64,000 nt of DNA from Mesorhizobium sp. CU3 (lineage in GTDB: Bacteria; Pseudomonadota; Alphaproteobacteria; Rhizobiales; Rhizobiaceae): contig NZ_VFWX01000005.1 of NCBI RefSeq assembly GCF_006442965.1, positions 1 to 64,000 on the forward strand, in the 5' to 3' direction. Each line of letters begins with the position of its first letter. Position 1 is the first letter of the stretch. Shown one piece after another: positions 17,364 to 26,370 of the stretch. Below the pieces are notes generated by a model, which saw nothing but the letters and a program-made list of their open reading frames with translations, did no database searches and had not been told where the DNA came from. Position numbers and translations under genes: made by a program.

Positions 17364-18647
17364 TCAACGCTCGAAGGCGTCGAGCATCCGGTACCAAGTG
17401 ATGGTCGCCGCGACGCCGACCTGGCGGAAGGCGTGGAACGGGATTGGCCGGATCGGCGACAAGGGAAATGGCAATTGCCTGGCATCGCTGCTGGCGAGGT
17501 AGTTCGCCATGCGCTTGCCCAGCGCGCTCATCAGTCCGACGCCCCTGCCCTGGCAACCGACGACGGCGAGCAGGCCCTTTTCCGGCTCATGCAGATGCGG
17601 CAGATGATCGGGCGTCAGCGCGACGCGGCCAAACCAGCGCTTTTCGATAGGGATGCCGGCAAGCGCGGGATAGAGGCGGACGAGCGCGCGTTCGCAATGC
17701 GCCCAGTCGGCAGCGCTGGAAGGGAGTGCCATGCGGCCGCGACCGCCCAGCACCATGCGGCCATCCGGGCTTTTGCGATAGTAGACGAGGATGCGCCGGG
17801 AATCGGACACCGCTTGCCCATCCGGCAGGATGCTCGCGGTAAGCTCCGCCGGCAGCGGCGCGGTGGCGATCTGGAAAGAATGCAGCGGCACGATCGTCTG
17901 CGCGAGACCGGGCAGCAGGCCATCCGTATAGGCATTGGTGGCGAGCACGACCGATTTCGCGCGCAGTTCGGCGCCGCCTTGCGTGGAAACCCGCCAGAAG
18001 CCGGCCTCCTTGCCGAGCTTCACCACCCGCTGCTGCTCGGCAATCTTCGCGCCAGCAGAGGCCGCCACGCGGGCCAATTCGAGCGTATAGGACAGCGGAT
18101 CGATGACGCCGGCGCGGCGGTCGAGCCAGCCGCCGAGATAGCCCCTGGCGCCGGTCATTGCCGTGATTTCTGACTGGTCGAGCAGTTGGACGTCCGCGCC
18201 TCGCGCTCGCCATTGGCGATCGCGGTTCGCCGCCGCCTTCAAGGCCGTCTCGGTGTGCGCGGCCTGGATCCAGCCATTGCGGGTGAACGGCACCGCCAGC
18301 TTCTCGTCGCGGATCACATCGAACACGGCATCGGCCGTCGAAGCGGCAAACTCGATCAGGGCTTCGCCGCGTTCCTTGCCGAAATGCCTCAGCAGCCATT
18401 CCGGATCGTATTTGAGGCCGGGAATGACCTGGCCGCCATTGAGGCCGGACGCCCCCTGCCCGATCGCGCCAGCGTCCAGTACCTGGACGGAAAGGCCGGC
18501 GCGGGCCGCATGGAGCGCCGTTGACAGGCCCATGATGCCGCCGCCGACGATGACCGCGTCCAATGTGCCGCTAGCGGACAGTTCGGACCGAAAGGCCGGC
18601 GCCGCTTGAGGCTTCTGCCAGACGGGATCGGAAAAGGCTGCGGGCAA
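17364..18647 (-). CDS. FAD-dependent amine oxidoreductase (PuuB/DadA-like)
   Basis: A 427-residue DAO-family flavoprotein. VIVGGGIMGLSTA at residues 33-45 is the FAD loop; GQGASGLNGGQVIPGL, the RAGVIDPLSYTLELARVA region and the C-terminal CQGRGVGLMSALGK typify gamma-glutamylputrescine oxidase and related enzymes. It probably oxidises a (gamma-glutamyl)amine to the aldehyde used by the aldehyde dehydrogenase at 11099-12526. It stands 136 nt upstream of the transporter genes on the same strand. Confidence 0.85.
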   Translation of the reverse strand: MPAAFSDPVWQKPQAAPAFRSELSASGTLDAVIVGGGIMGLSTALHAARAGLSVQVLDAGAIGQGASGLNGGQVIPGLKYDPEWLLRHFGKERGEALIEFAASTADAVFDVIRDEKLAVPFTRNGWIQAAHTETALKAAANRDRQWRARGADVQLLDQSEITAMTGARGYLGGWLDRRAGVIDPLSYTLELARVAASAGAKIAEQQRVVKLGKEAGFWRVSTQGGAELRAKSVVLATNAYTDGLLPGLAQTIVPLHSFQIATAPLPAELTASILPDGQAVSDSRRILVYYRKSPDGRMVLGGRGRMALPSSAADWAHCERALVRLYPALAGIPIEKRWFGRVALTPDHLPHLHEPEKGLLAVVGCQGRGVGLMSALGKRMANYLASSDARQLPFPLSPIRPIPFHAFRQVGVAATITWYRMLDAFER

Positions 18648-18840
18648 ACATCACCTCGGCGTTTGAACTTCGTGAAAATCCTATTGCCGATTTCACAGAT
18701 TTGAAAGTGCGTTTCGATTGTGCCAGTCCGCATGTGGCTGCGAGGCAGCGTCGATTGGCGCGCAAATGATGCAATCAACGGGATGGACGCGTGGACCAAA
18801 TCCGGGGAAAGTGCCGCGCGCAAACGAGAGGACCATTGCC

Positions 18841-19998
18841 ATGACCGACCCGACCCGCCTGCCCGCCGATGGACTTTTCGTCGGCCGCGCCAGGACCAGC
18901 GCAGCCTCGCATCCGCTGGTGGTGACGGTGCGCGATGGCCAGGTGATCGACATCACGTCGAGCACGGCGCCGACGGTGCGCGACGTCTGCGAGCTGAAGG
19001 ATCCGGCCGACCATGTCCGTTCGGCCAAGGGCAAGGCGATCGGCGCGCTCGCCGACATCGCGGCGAACAGCTTCGAGGCGAAGCGTGATGCAACGAAACC
19101 GATCCTGCTGTCCCCGGTCGACCTGCAAGCGGTGAAGGCCTCGGGCGTCACCTTCGTCGTCAGCCTGCTCGAGCGCGTCATCGAGGAGCAGGCGCGCGGC
19201 TCGGCGGAAAAGGCGGACGCTATCCGCGCCGACATCGCCGGATTGATCGGCCATGACCTGTCGAAGCTCAAGCCCGGTTCGCCGGAGGCGATGGAGATCA
19301 AGGCCAAGCTGATCCAGCGCGGCGCCTGGTCGCAATATTTGGAAGTGGGCATCGGCCCGGACGCGGAAATCTTCACCAAGTGCCAGCCGATGGCCTCGGT
19401 CGGCTTCGGCGCCGATGTCGGCCTGCACCCGGTCTCGACCTGGAACAATCCGGAGCCGGAGATCGCGATGATCGCGGACAGTTCGGGCCGCATCGTCGGC
19501 GCCACGCTCGGCAACGACGTCAATCTGCGCGACGTCGAGGGACGCTCGGCGCTGCTGCTCGGCAAGGCCAAGGACAACAACGCCTCAGCCTCGCTCGGGC
19601 CGTTCATCCGGCTGTTCGACGACACCTTCGCAATCGCCGACGTGAAGCGCGCCACGGTGCGGCTCAACGTCGAGGGCGAGGACGGCTTCTCGCTGGAGGG
19701 CGCGAGTTCGATGGCGGAGATCAGCCGCTCGCCGGAAGAGCTGGTCAAGGCGGCGATGGGGCCGCACCACCAATATCCCGACGGGCTGGCGCTCTATCTC
19801 GGCACCATGTTCGTGCCGTCGAAGGATCGCGGCGAGAAGGGCAAAGGTTTTACCCACAAGGTCGGGGACATCGTCACCATCTCGTCGGAAAAACTCGGCG
19901 CGCTCACCAACCGCGTGCGGCTTTCGCCGGACTGTCCGCACTGGACCTATGGCGCCAGCCACTTGATGCGCGACCTTGCCAAGGCGGGCCTTATCTAA
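18841..19998 (+). CDS. Fumarylacetoacetate hydrolase-family protein
   Basis: A 385-residue FAH-family enzyme. The metal site region NPEPEIAMIAD and the following GNDVNLRD are visible around residues 215-240, with the C-terminal GDIVTISSEKLGALTNRV typical of the fold. The length and the N-terminal extra domain resemble sugar-acid enzymes such as 2-keto-3-deoxy-pentonate dehydratase of the Dahms/Weimberg pathways rather than tyrosine-degradation FAH. Co-orientation with a sugar ABC transporter supports a role in pentose or sugar-acid catabolism, by inference. GAGAGGA precedes the ATG. Confidence 0.82.
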   Translation: MTDPTRLPADGLFVGRARTSAASHPLVVTVRDGQVIDITSSTAPTVRDVCELKDPADHVRSAKGKAIGALADIAANSFEAKRDATKPILLSPVDLQAVKASGVTFVVSLLERVIEEQARGSAEKADAIRADIAGLIGHDLSKLKPGSPEAMEIKAKLIQRGAWSQYLEVGIGPDAEIFTKCQPMASVGFGADVGLHPVSTWNNPEPEIAMIADSSGRIVGATLGNDVNLRDVEGRSALLLGKAKDNNASASLGPFIRLFDDTFAIADVKRATVRLNVEGEDGFSLEGASSMAEISRSPEELVKAAMGPHHQYPDGLALYLGTMFVPSKDRGEKGKGFTHKVGDIVTISSEKLGALTNRVRLSPDCPHWTYGASHLMRDLAKAGLI

Positions 19999-20268
19999 GA
20001 CTGCGCCCCGGCGGTCCCATGCCATCAACCCGGGCAAGCCGATGGGCGTAAGCCCGCGTCCCTCACATAAATATCACCCTAGTTGATGCGATCTGATGGG
20101 ATTGCTGATGGCGCGCGAGCCTGTGCCAACATCCATTGGCGATGGAGGCTTGCTATCGCCCGAAAAAGGGAATGCCCTAGATATCCCGGTCGGCGCTGGC
20201 AGGAGATGCGGTTTTTCACGTCGCATCGCGCTCGATCTGGAACTGGTTTCAACATGGGAGGAAATCGA

Positions 20269-21201
20269 ATGCTTTCGCGGCTAAGACTGCTCGTGCTTGG
20301 CTTGATCGCGCTCATCGCCATTCCGGCGATGGCTGAGGCCAAGACGTTCTACTGGATTTCGCATGGCGGCCCGGCCGATCCGGTCTGGACCTATTTCCTC
20401 GCCGGCGCCAAGCAATGGGCCAGCGACACCGGCAACAAGGTCAACACCTCGTTCCACAATGGCGACGTCGCCTCGCAGCAGGAGGCGATCCGCGCCGCCA
20501 TCTCGGCCAAGGCCGACGGCATCGTCACCACCAGCCCGGATCCGGGCAGCCTGATCGAACTGGCCAAGGAAGCACGCGCGGCCAACATCCCGATCATCAA
20601 CTTCAACACGCCCGATCCGAAGGCCAATTTCAACGCCTATGTCGGCGGCGACAACGTCACCTTCGGCAAGCATTGGGCGCAGTATCTGGTCGACAAGGGC
20701 CTGGTGAAAAAGGGCGACTTCGTCTGGATGCCGGTCGAAGTGCCCGGTGCCACCTATGGCGTCCAGGAAGAGGAAGGTATCAAGAGCGTGTTCGGGCCGC
20801 TCGGCATCACCTATGAGATCACGGAGGCCACGCTCGACCAGGCCGAAGTGATCAGCCGCATGGCCGACTACCTCACCGCGCACAAGGGCAAGGTGAAGGC
20901 GATCATCGGGCTTGGCGACCTCGTCACCGGTTCGATCAAGCGCGTCTTCGACCAGGTCGGCGTCAAGCCGGGCGAAATCCCGGTCGTCGGTTGGGGCAAC
21001 TCGCTCGACACCACGCAGGAAGTGCTGAACGGCTATGTCAACGCCGCGCAGTGGCAGGACCCGCAGGCGACCAGCTATGTGGCGCTTTCGCTCGCCAACA
21101 TGGCCGCCAGCGGCATTCCTCCGGGCTTCAACGTCATCACCGGCGCGCTCTATGAGAAGGACACTGCCGGCGTCTACGACAAGATCCTGTCGGGCAAATA
21201 A
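20269..21201 (+). CDS. Sugar ABC transporter substrate-binding protein (RbsB/FrcB-like)
   Basis: A 310-residue periplasmic-binding-protein-like domain protein. Signal peptide cleavage is likely after AEA (about residue 25), then KTFYWISHGGPADPVWTYFLAGAKQWA. The NADGI-like repeat AKADGIVTTSPDP and the GDLVTGSIKRVFDQVG region fit the ribose/fructose-binding group. GGGAGG lies 7 nt before the ATG at 20269, which excludes longer starts. A strong hairpin follows the stop before the permease gene. Confidence 0.88.
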   Translation: MLSRLRLLVLGLIALIAIPAMAEAKTFYWISHGGPADPVWTYFLAGAKQWASDTGNKVNTSFHNGDVASQQEAIRAAISAKADGIVTTSPDPGSLIELAKEARAANIPIINFNTPDPKANFNAYVGGDNVTFGKHWAQYLVDKGLVKKGDFVWMPVEVPGATYGVQEEEGIKSVFGPLGITYEITEATLDQAEVISRMADYLTAHKGKVKAIIGLGDLVTGSIKRVFDQVGVKPGEIPVVGWGNSLDTTQEVLNGYVNAAQWQDPQATSYVALSLANMAASGIPPGFNVITGALYEKDTAGVYDKILSGK

Positions 21202-21215
21202 TCCGTGATCCGAAC

Positions 21216-21250
21216 GGTCGCGACCGCAAAAAGTCGCGACCGCCTTTTTT
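21216..21250 (+). terminator. Intra-operon terminator or attenuator hairpin
   Basis: GGTCGCGAC (21216-21224) pairs with GTCGCGACC (21233-21241) around an A-rich loop, followed by GCC and six T. It sits in the 103-nt gap between the binding-protein and permease genes, so it would let the binding protein be made in excess over the membrane parts. Confidence 0.75.
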
Positions 21251-21304
21251 CGCCCTTCCGCGCTCGCCTCGACCAGGCCGGCCGGCTGTAACGTCGCGGG
21301 TTCA

Positions 21305-22291
21305 ATGGAAAACCGTTCCTTCATCCAACGCCTGATCGCGCGGCCGGAATTCGGTCCGCTGGTGCTGCTCATCCTCGAGCTCGTCGTCTTCTGGGGCATC
21401 AATCCCGACTTCCTGTCAGCCCAGAACATCTCCAACATCGTGGCCTTCACGGTCGAGCTCGGCCTGATCGCGCTGGCGATGACATTGCTTATGACATCGG
21501 GCGAATTCGACCTTTCCGTCGGCTCGCTGTTCGGCTTCTCACCGGTCCTGATGTGGACGCTGTTCAACAGCGGCGTCACCTCGCTGGAAGTGGGCCTGCT
21601 GATCGCGCTGGTGGTCGCGGCCTTCATCGGACTGGTCAACGGCTGGTTCGTCACCCAGCTCAAGATCCCGTCCTTCCTGGTGACGCTCGGCATGCTTCTG
21701 GTGGTGCGCGGCACGGCGCTGTTCGTCACCGATGGTTTCCCGCAGCGGACCTGGAGCGCCGAAGGCAGCTGGCTGGCCGATATCCTGGTCGGCGATTTCT
21801 ATGTCGGCCCGTTCCGCATCTATGCCTCGCTGTTCTGGTTCATAGGTGCAGCGATCGTGCTCGGCTATGTGCTGACGCAAAGCCGCATCGGCAACTGGAT
21901 CCAGGCAGCCGGCGGCAATCCGCTCGCGGCCCGCGCCCGCGGCGTCAACGTCAACCGCGTCAAGGTCGGCCTGTTCATCCTGTCGGCGGTGATGGCCTCG
22001 CTGGCCGGCGTGATCTCGTCGCTGCGCACGTCGGCGGCCAACCCCAACAGCGGCACCGGCTACGAGCTTGAGGTCATCGCCATGGTCGTGATCGGCGGCA
22101 CGGCGCTGACCGGCGGGCGCGGCACCATCATCGGCACGGTGCTCGGCATCCTGATCCTGCGCGTCATGCGCAACGGCATCGTGCTGATCGGCGTGCCGGG
22201 GCTGGCCTACAACATCTTCATCGGCGCGATCATCCTCGGCATGATGGCGCTGCATTCATGGCTCGAACGCCGGCACCAGGCAGGGACTTAA
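21305..22291 (+). CDS. Sugar ABC transporter permease (RbsC/FrcC-like)
   Basis: A 328-residue inner-membrane permease of the ribose/xylose/fructose class with about nine to ten hydrophobic segments. Hallmarks: MTLLMTSGEFDLSVGSLFG in the first half, GGNPLAARARGVNVNRVKVG coupling region, and GGTALTGGRGTIIGTVLG near the C-terminus. It pairs with the ATPase gene 4 nt downstream. Confidence 0.9.
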   Translation: MENRSFIQRLIARPEFGPLVLLILELVVFWGINPDFLSAQNISNIVAFTVELGLIALAMTLLMTSGEFDLSVGSLFGFSPVLMWTLFNSGVTSLEVGLLIALVVAAFIGLVNGWFVTQLKIPSFLVTLGMLLVVRGTALFVTDGFPQRTWSAEGSWLADILVGDFYVGPFRIYASLFWFIGAAIVLGYVLTQSRIGNWIQAAGGNPLAARARGVNVNRVKVGLFILSAVMASLAGVISSLRTSAANPNSGTGYELEVIAMVVIGGTALTGGRGTIIGTVLGILILRVMRNGIVLIGVPGLAYNIFIGAIILGMMALHSWLERRHQAGT

Positions 22292-22295
22292 GACG

Positions 22296-23090
<795 letters not shown>

Positions 23091-23136
23091 TTTCGGCTGA
23101 CGTTGAGTTGACCTGACAAGGCTGGCATCCGATCCT

Positions 23137-24171
23137 ATGACTGGACCCATGAAAGCCACCGTAGCCGACATCGCCAGGAGCTGCGGCCTGTCGACCGCGA
23201 CGGTCGACAGGGTGCTGAACAACCGCCCCGGCGCGAGCGCTGCCAACCGGCAGCGCGTCATGGAAGCGGCCAAGCAGCTCGGCTACCTGCCGACGCTCGA
23301 CCAGGTGGTTTTGCCGTCGAAACCGGCGCATCTCGAATTCTTCCTGCCGATCGGCTCCAACGCCTTCATGGCCGACCTCGCGCATCACATCGAGGACTAT
23401 GCGGCGCGCCTGCCGCTGGTCGCCTCCTGCCGCATCCACAACCTCGCCGGCATTTCGCCCGGCGCGCTGCAGAACGCGGTCGAGAACCTGTCACTGAAAG
23501 CCAACGGCGTCGGCGTGATCGCCGTCGATCATCCGCGCACGCGCAACATTTTGCGCGAGCTGGTCGAGGCGGGGATCAGGCTGGTGACGCTCGTCTCCGA
23601 CGTGCCGGCGGCGCCGCGTTCGGCTTATGTCGGCATCGACAACCGCGTGGCGGGCCGCACGGCGGCGCTGCTCATGGGGCGCTTCCTCGGCGGCAGGACA
23701 GGACATCTGGCGATGGTGGTCGGCTCGCGCTCCTATCGCGGCCATGAGGAACGCGAGATGGGCTTTCGCTCCGTGCTGAGCGAAGAGTTTCCGAACCTAA
23801 CCGTCTCCAGCGCCGTCGAGAGCCATGACGAACCTGACGCCAGCTACCGTTCGACCATCAAGGCGCTGCATGACGAACCGGAACTGCTCGGCATCTATTG
23901 CGTCGGCGCCGGACGCTCGGGCGTCGCCAAGGCGCTGCTCGAGGCGAGGCCGCGCAAGAAGCCGGTCTTCATCTGCCACGATCTCACCAAGGAGACGCGG
24001 CGCTATCTCGTCGACGACCTGGCCGACGTCGTCATCGACCAGAATGCCCGGCTGATCGCCGAGCAATCGGTAATCCGCCTGCTCGGCTCGATCGCCTCAT
24101 CGGCGCCCTATTTGACGAAGAAATTCATCGAGCCGAGACTGATCTTCAAGGAAAACGTGCCGCTACAGTAG
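23137..24171 (+). CDS. LacI-family transcriptional regulator
   Basis: A 344-residue regulator: helix-turn-helix at residues 7-30 (VADIARSCGLSTATVDRVLNN), hinge helix near 45-60, then a periplasmic-binding-protein-like effector domain (AYVGIDNRVAGRTAALLMGRFL). An internal ATG at codon 5 is an alternative start. It is last in the sugar cluster and probably controls it, possibly together with 18841. No LacI palindrome could be assigned with confidence. Confidence 0.9.
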   Translation: MTGPMKATVADIARSCGLSTATVDRVLNNRPGASAANRQRVMEAAKQLGYLPTLDQVVLPSKPAHLEFFLPIGSNAFMADLAHHIEDYAARLPLVASCRIHNLAGISPGALQNAVENLSLKANGVGVIAVDHPRTRNILRELVEAGIRLVTLVSDVPAAPRSAYVGIDNRVAGRTAALLMGRFLGGRTGHLAMVVGSRSYRGHEEREMGFRSVLSEEFPNLTVSSAVESHDEPDASYRSTIKALHDEPELLGIYCVGAGRSGVAKALLEARPRKKPVFICHDLTKETRRYLVDDLADVVIDQNARLIAEQSVIRLLGSIASSAPYLTKKFIEPRLIFKENVPLQ

Positions 24172-24292
24172 CTCGCCGACCGGCGCCAAATGCCGCTTCC
24201 CCGATTTGTCTGACGATTGATCCCGCAAATCTGCACAGCAGCTATGCACGTTTCGCAATTGCCGAATCGTTAGGCAAATCGTATTTATAACG

Positions 24293-24408
24293 CTGTCGGA
24301 TGTCTTCCTCCTCCCAGACACGCCGACGGTGAATACGGTACACCTCCTCCCGTGCCGTGTTCGAAATCAAGCCCGCTGCCACCTCCTCCCGGCAGCGGGC
24401 TTTTTCTT
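24293..24408 (+). ncRNA. Triple-hairpin anti-Shine-Dalgarno small RNA (cuckoo/CcsR-like)
   Basis: Three consecutive hairpins each show the same loop CCTCCTCCC (24307-24315, 24343-24351, 24382-24390). Stem 1: GTCGG-TGTCT with AGACA-CCGAC (24295-24327). Stem 2: an 11-bp stem from GAATACGGTAC to GTGCCGTGTTC (24331-24362). Stem 3: AAGCCCGCTGCC with GGCAGCGGGCTT (24369-24402), followed by a T-run, a Rho-independent terminator. Upstream, TTGCCG (24259-24264) and TATTTA (24282-24287) are 17 nt apart, placing the 5' end near 24293. CCUCCUCCC is complementary to the ribosome-binding sequence GGGAGGAGG. It matches, from memory, the rhizobial alpha-r14/'cuckoo' RNAs and Rhodobacter CcsR RNAs. The exact ends are inferred. 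Confidence 0.88.
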
Positions 24409-24457
24409 TGCGCGCATGGAAGCGGCGCGCACGCGGCGCCAACCAACAGGGCGATTT

Positions 24458-25246
24458 CTAGCCTTTGGCTGTCGCCAAGTTGGAGGCGAGTTCGAAAGCG
24501 ACTCCCGATCCATCGGCGTAGGACTGCAGCACGGGCGCACTCCCGCCCACGATGTCGTCCACGACGCGCTTGCGTTCCTGATCGGCCATTGCCTTGCCGG
24601 CAGCGCTCATGCCGACCAGCGCCATCGTATTCAATCGCAGCAGGGGCGCGCCGTCCTCAAAGCGTATGGTGCGCGCTATCGTCCTTGATCGAACGTCGTG
24701 GAAGCCGGCGTCCCGGAGCAGCGCCTCGAGCGGCGCCTCAGCCCCGAAACCGTGGCGCAGGTCCGCGATTGGACCGAGGTATCGCTCGGCGACGCGGCGG
24801 AGTTCTCGAAAGAAGGGGATTTCCTCATCGGAGCGCCAGGTGGCAACCGCCAGCCGGCCGCCCTGCGCCAGCGCTCGCCGCATCTGCGCCACCGCGGCGG
24901 GCTTGTCGGGAAAGAACTGCAGCCCCTGCTGGCAGACGACAACGTCGAACTGCTCGCCGTCACGGAGGGGCAGCGCACTGGCGTTACCCGCGCGCCAATC
25001 GATGTCCGGCGCCACGGTGCGCGCGACGGCCAGCATATCCGGGTTGACGTCGACGCCGACGACATATCCGGGAGCACCGAGACGGTCCCTGGCGACGCGC
25101 GCCACTATCCCCGTGCCGCAGGCGATGTCCAGGACACGGTTGCTTGGATTGAGCTTCACCTCATCGAAGGTCGCTTCGGCCCAAGGGCGGAAGAGAGGAC
25201 CCACGAGCCAGCGCTCATACATCTCCGGAAAACTTGCCTGACCCAT
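24458..25246 (-). CDS. Class I SAM-dependent methyltransferase
   Basis: A 262-residue methyltransferase (Methyltransf_11/25-like). An N-terminal MYERWLVGPLF segment, motif I VLDIACGTGIVARVA (about 38-52), VVGVDVNPDML as the acidic loop, and VVCQQGLQFFPDKPAAVAQMRRAL as motif IV-post-I region are clear. ATG at 25246 is preferred over an in-frame TTG five codons upstream. The substrate is unknown. It follows the TetR gene on the same strand after 55 nt. Confidence 0.82.
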   Translation of the reverse strand: MGQASFPEMYERWLVGPLFRPWAEATFDEVKLNPSNRVLDIACGTGIVARVARDRLGAPGYVVGVDVNPDMLAVARTVAPDIDWRAGNASALPLRDGEQFDVVVCQQGLQFFPDKPAAVAQMRRALAQGGRLAVATWRSDEEIPFFRELRRVAERYLGPIADLRHGFGAEAPLEALLRDAGFHDVRSRTIARTIRFEDGAPLLRLNTMALVGMSAAGKAMADQERKRVVDDIVGGSAPVLQSYADGSGVAFELASNLATAKG

Positions 25247-25301
25247 CGCGCTGCATCCCAATTCCGGGACAGCATAACAGAGTCAGGACGAAGCGAAGAT
25301 A

Positions 25302-25886
25302 TCAGCGCGCCCGGAACGACGCGATCAGGCTCTCAGCCATGCGCACGAATTGCGCGCTCGGGCCTTCGCTGCCCACGGTCTGCACGCTGACGCGCGCGCC
25401 CTCGAACAGCAGCGACAGCGTGTCGGCCAAAAGCTCGGCCTGCCCGATGCCGGCGTCCCGGCAAAGGGAGACCAGACGATCGCGCTGGGCCTCTTTGAGT
25501 TCCTTGATCACGCGCCGGGCCGGATGATCGGTTTCCGTAAGCTCGACCGCGGCGTTGGCCATGTCGCAGCCACGGCTGTCGGAAGCGAGCATGTCGGCAA
25601 CCTTGCGGACCCAGGCATGGAGTTGCGCCAGCTTGTCGCCGGGATGCTCAGCCTCGAATTCGTCCCAGACCGCTGCGCCCTTGGCCGCCGTGGCGCGCAG
25701 GCATTCGATGATCAGCTCGTCCTTGGATTCGAAGTGACGATAGAGCGTCATCTTGTTGGTGCCGGCAGCCTCGGTGATGGCGTCGACGCCCACACCCTTG
25801 ATGCCGTGCTTGTGGAACATGTCCTGCGCCGTTTCCAGGATCCGGTCCCGCGGACGGGAACGCTCCGCAACGCCGTCAGTCATCAT
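25302..25886 (-). CDS. TetR-family regulator of the RND efflux operon
   Basis: A 194-residue TetR-family repressor. The helix-turn-helix covers about residues 13-59 (ILETAQDMFHKHGIKGVGVDAI... MTLYRHFESKDEL). The C-terminal domain resembles the TetR_C group seen in efflux repressors. It diverges from the RND operon, and two matching palindromes lie between the genes, so it probably represses both. Confidence 0.9.
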   Translation of the reverse strand: MMTDGVAERSRPRDRILETAQDMFHKHGIKGVGVDAITEAAGTNKMTLYRHFESKDELIIECLRATAAKGAAVWDEFEAEHPGDKLAQLHAWVRKVADMLASDSRGCDMANAAVELTETDHPARRVIKELKEAQRDRLVSLCRDAGIGQAELLADTLSLLFEGARVSVQTVGSEGPSAQFVRMAESLIASFRAR

Positions 25887-25927
25887 GCTCTCCTTTCGTC
25901 GTTTCCAAAAAAACCCGGGGTCACCTC

Positions 25928-25956
25928 TTGACTAGGGTGTTACCGGTCTGTAACTT
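25928..25956 (+). promoter_or_regulatory. Candidate sigma-70 promoter of the RND operon
   Basis: TTGACT (25928-25933) and TAACTT (25951-25956) are 17 nt apart and point toward the efflux operon. The first TetR-type palindrome (25939-25954) fills the spacer, so a bound repressor would occlude polymerase. Confidence 0.5.
25939..25954. promoter_or_regulatory. TetR operator 1 (GTTAC-N6-GTAAC)
   Basis: GTTAC, six bases, then GTAAC: a 16-bp palindrome within the divergent promoter region, spanning the promoter spacer of the efflux operon. Confidence 0.7.
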
Positions 25957-25962
25957 TCAGAT

Positions 25963-25978
25963 GTTACTTACTGGTAAC
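25963..25978. promoter_or_regulatory. TetR operator 2 (GTTAC-N6-GTAAC)
   Basis: A second GTTAC-N6-GTAAC palindrome, 24 bp from the first start to start, which places both on nearly the same helix face. The spacer bases differ from site 1 while the arms are identical, which argues for protein recognition rather than a duplicated stretch. Confidence 0.7.
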
Positions 25979-26133
25979 ACCTATACCACTCGCCGTCAAA
26001 CGACAAGGCCTACCGATGGCCTGTCAGAGTGAAATAGGACGAAAAAACAGCCTGTCATGCGGCTTCGGCCGGTGAATTCGAGAAAAGGCGGCTCGTGATC
26101 ATGCGATGCGGGCCGCAGCAAGGAGCCGCTCCT

Positions 26134-26370
26134 ATGCAAAAGCGCAAAGACCTGACGATCGACGAAGCCATCCGGGATCCGATGATCCGGCTGGTGATGA
26201 AGGCGGATGGGGTAGATCCCAAAGCCTTCGAACGGATGCTGCGCTTGCGCGCGGCGGAACAGGCGTGGAGCGATTTCCTGCCCTCCTTCCTGCAGGATTC
26301 CGGCTCCGGCCGGTCCCGGCGCCTGCGCCATTTCGCAAAACCGTTCGGCGAGGCATCCGCATCATGGTGA
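26134..26370 (+). CDS. Small conserved-looking protein coupled to the RND pump gene
   Basis: A 78-residue protein. The first 45 residues (DLTIDEAIRDPMIRLVMKADGVDPKAFERML) are regular and helical; the rest is basic and low complexity, read across the pump start. AAGGAG lies 8 nt before the ATG, and the stop overlaps the pump ATG by 7 nt (ATGGTGA), implying coupling. I vaguely recall similar short proteins in rhizobial genomes but can name no function. It could be a leader peptide or a small pump-associated protein; no membrane segment is seen. Confidence 0.6.
   Translation: MQKRKDLTIDEAIRDPMIRLVMKADGVDPKAFERMLRLRAAEQAWSDFLPSFLQDSGSGRSRRLRHFAKPFGEASASW

Noticed and set aside
24242..24442. Short frames on either strand across the sRNA
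   Set aside because: The region shows three hairpins with identical loops and a terminator. The frames lack ribosome sites and cut across the stems.
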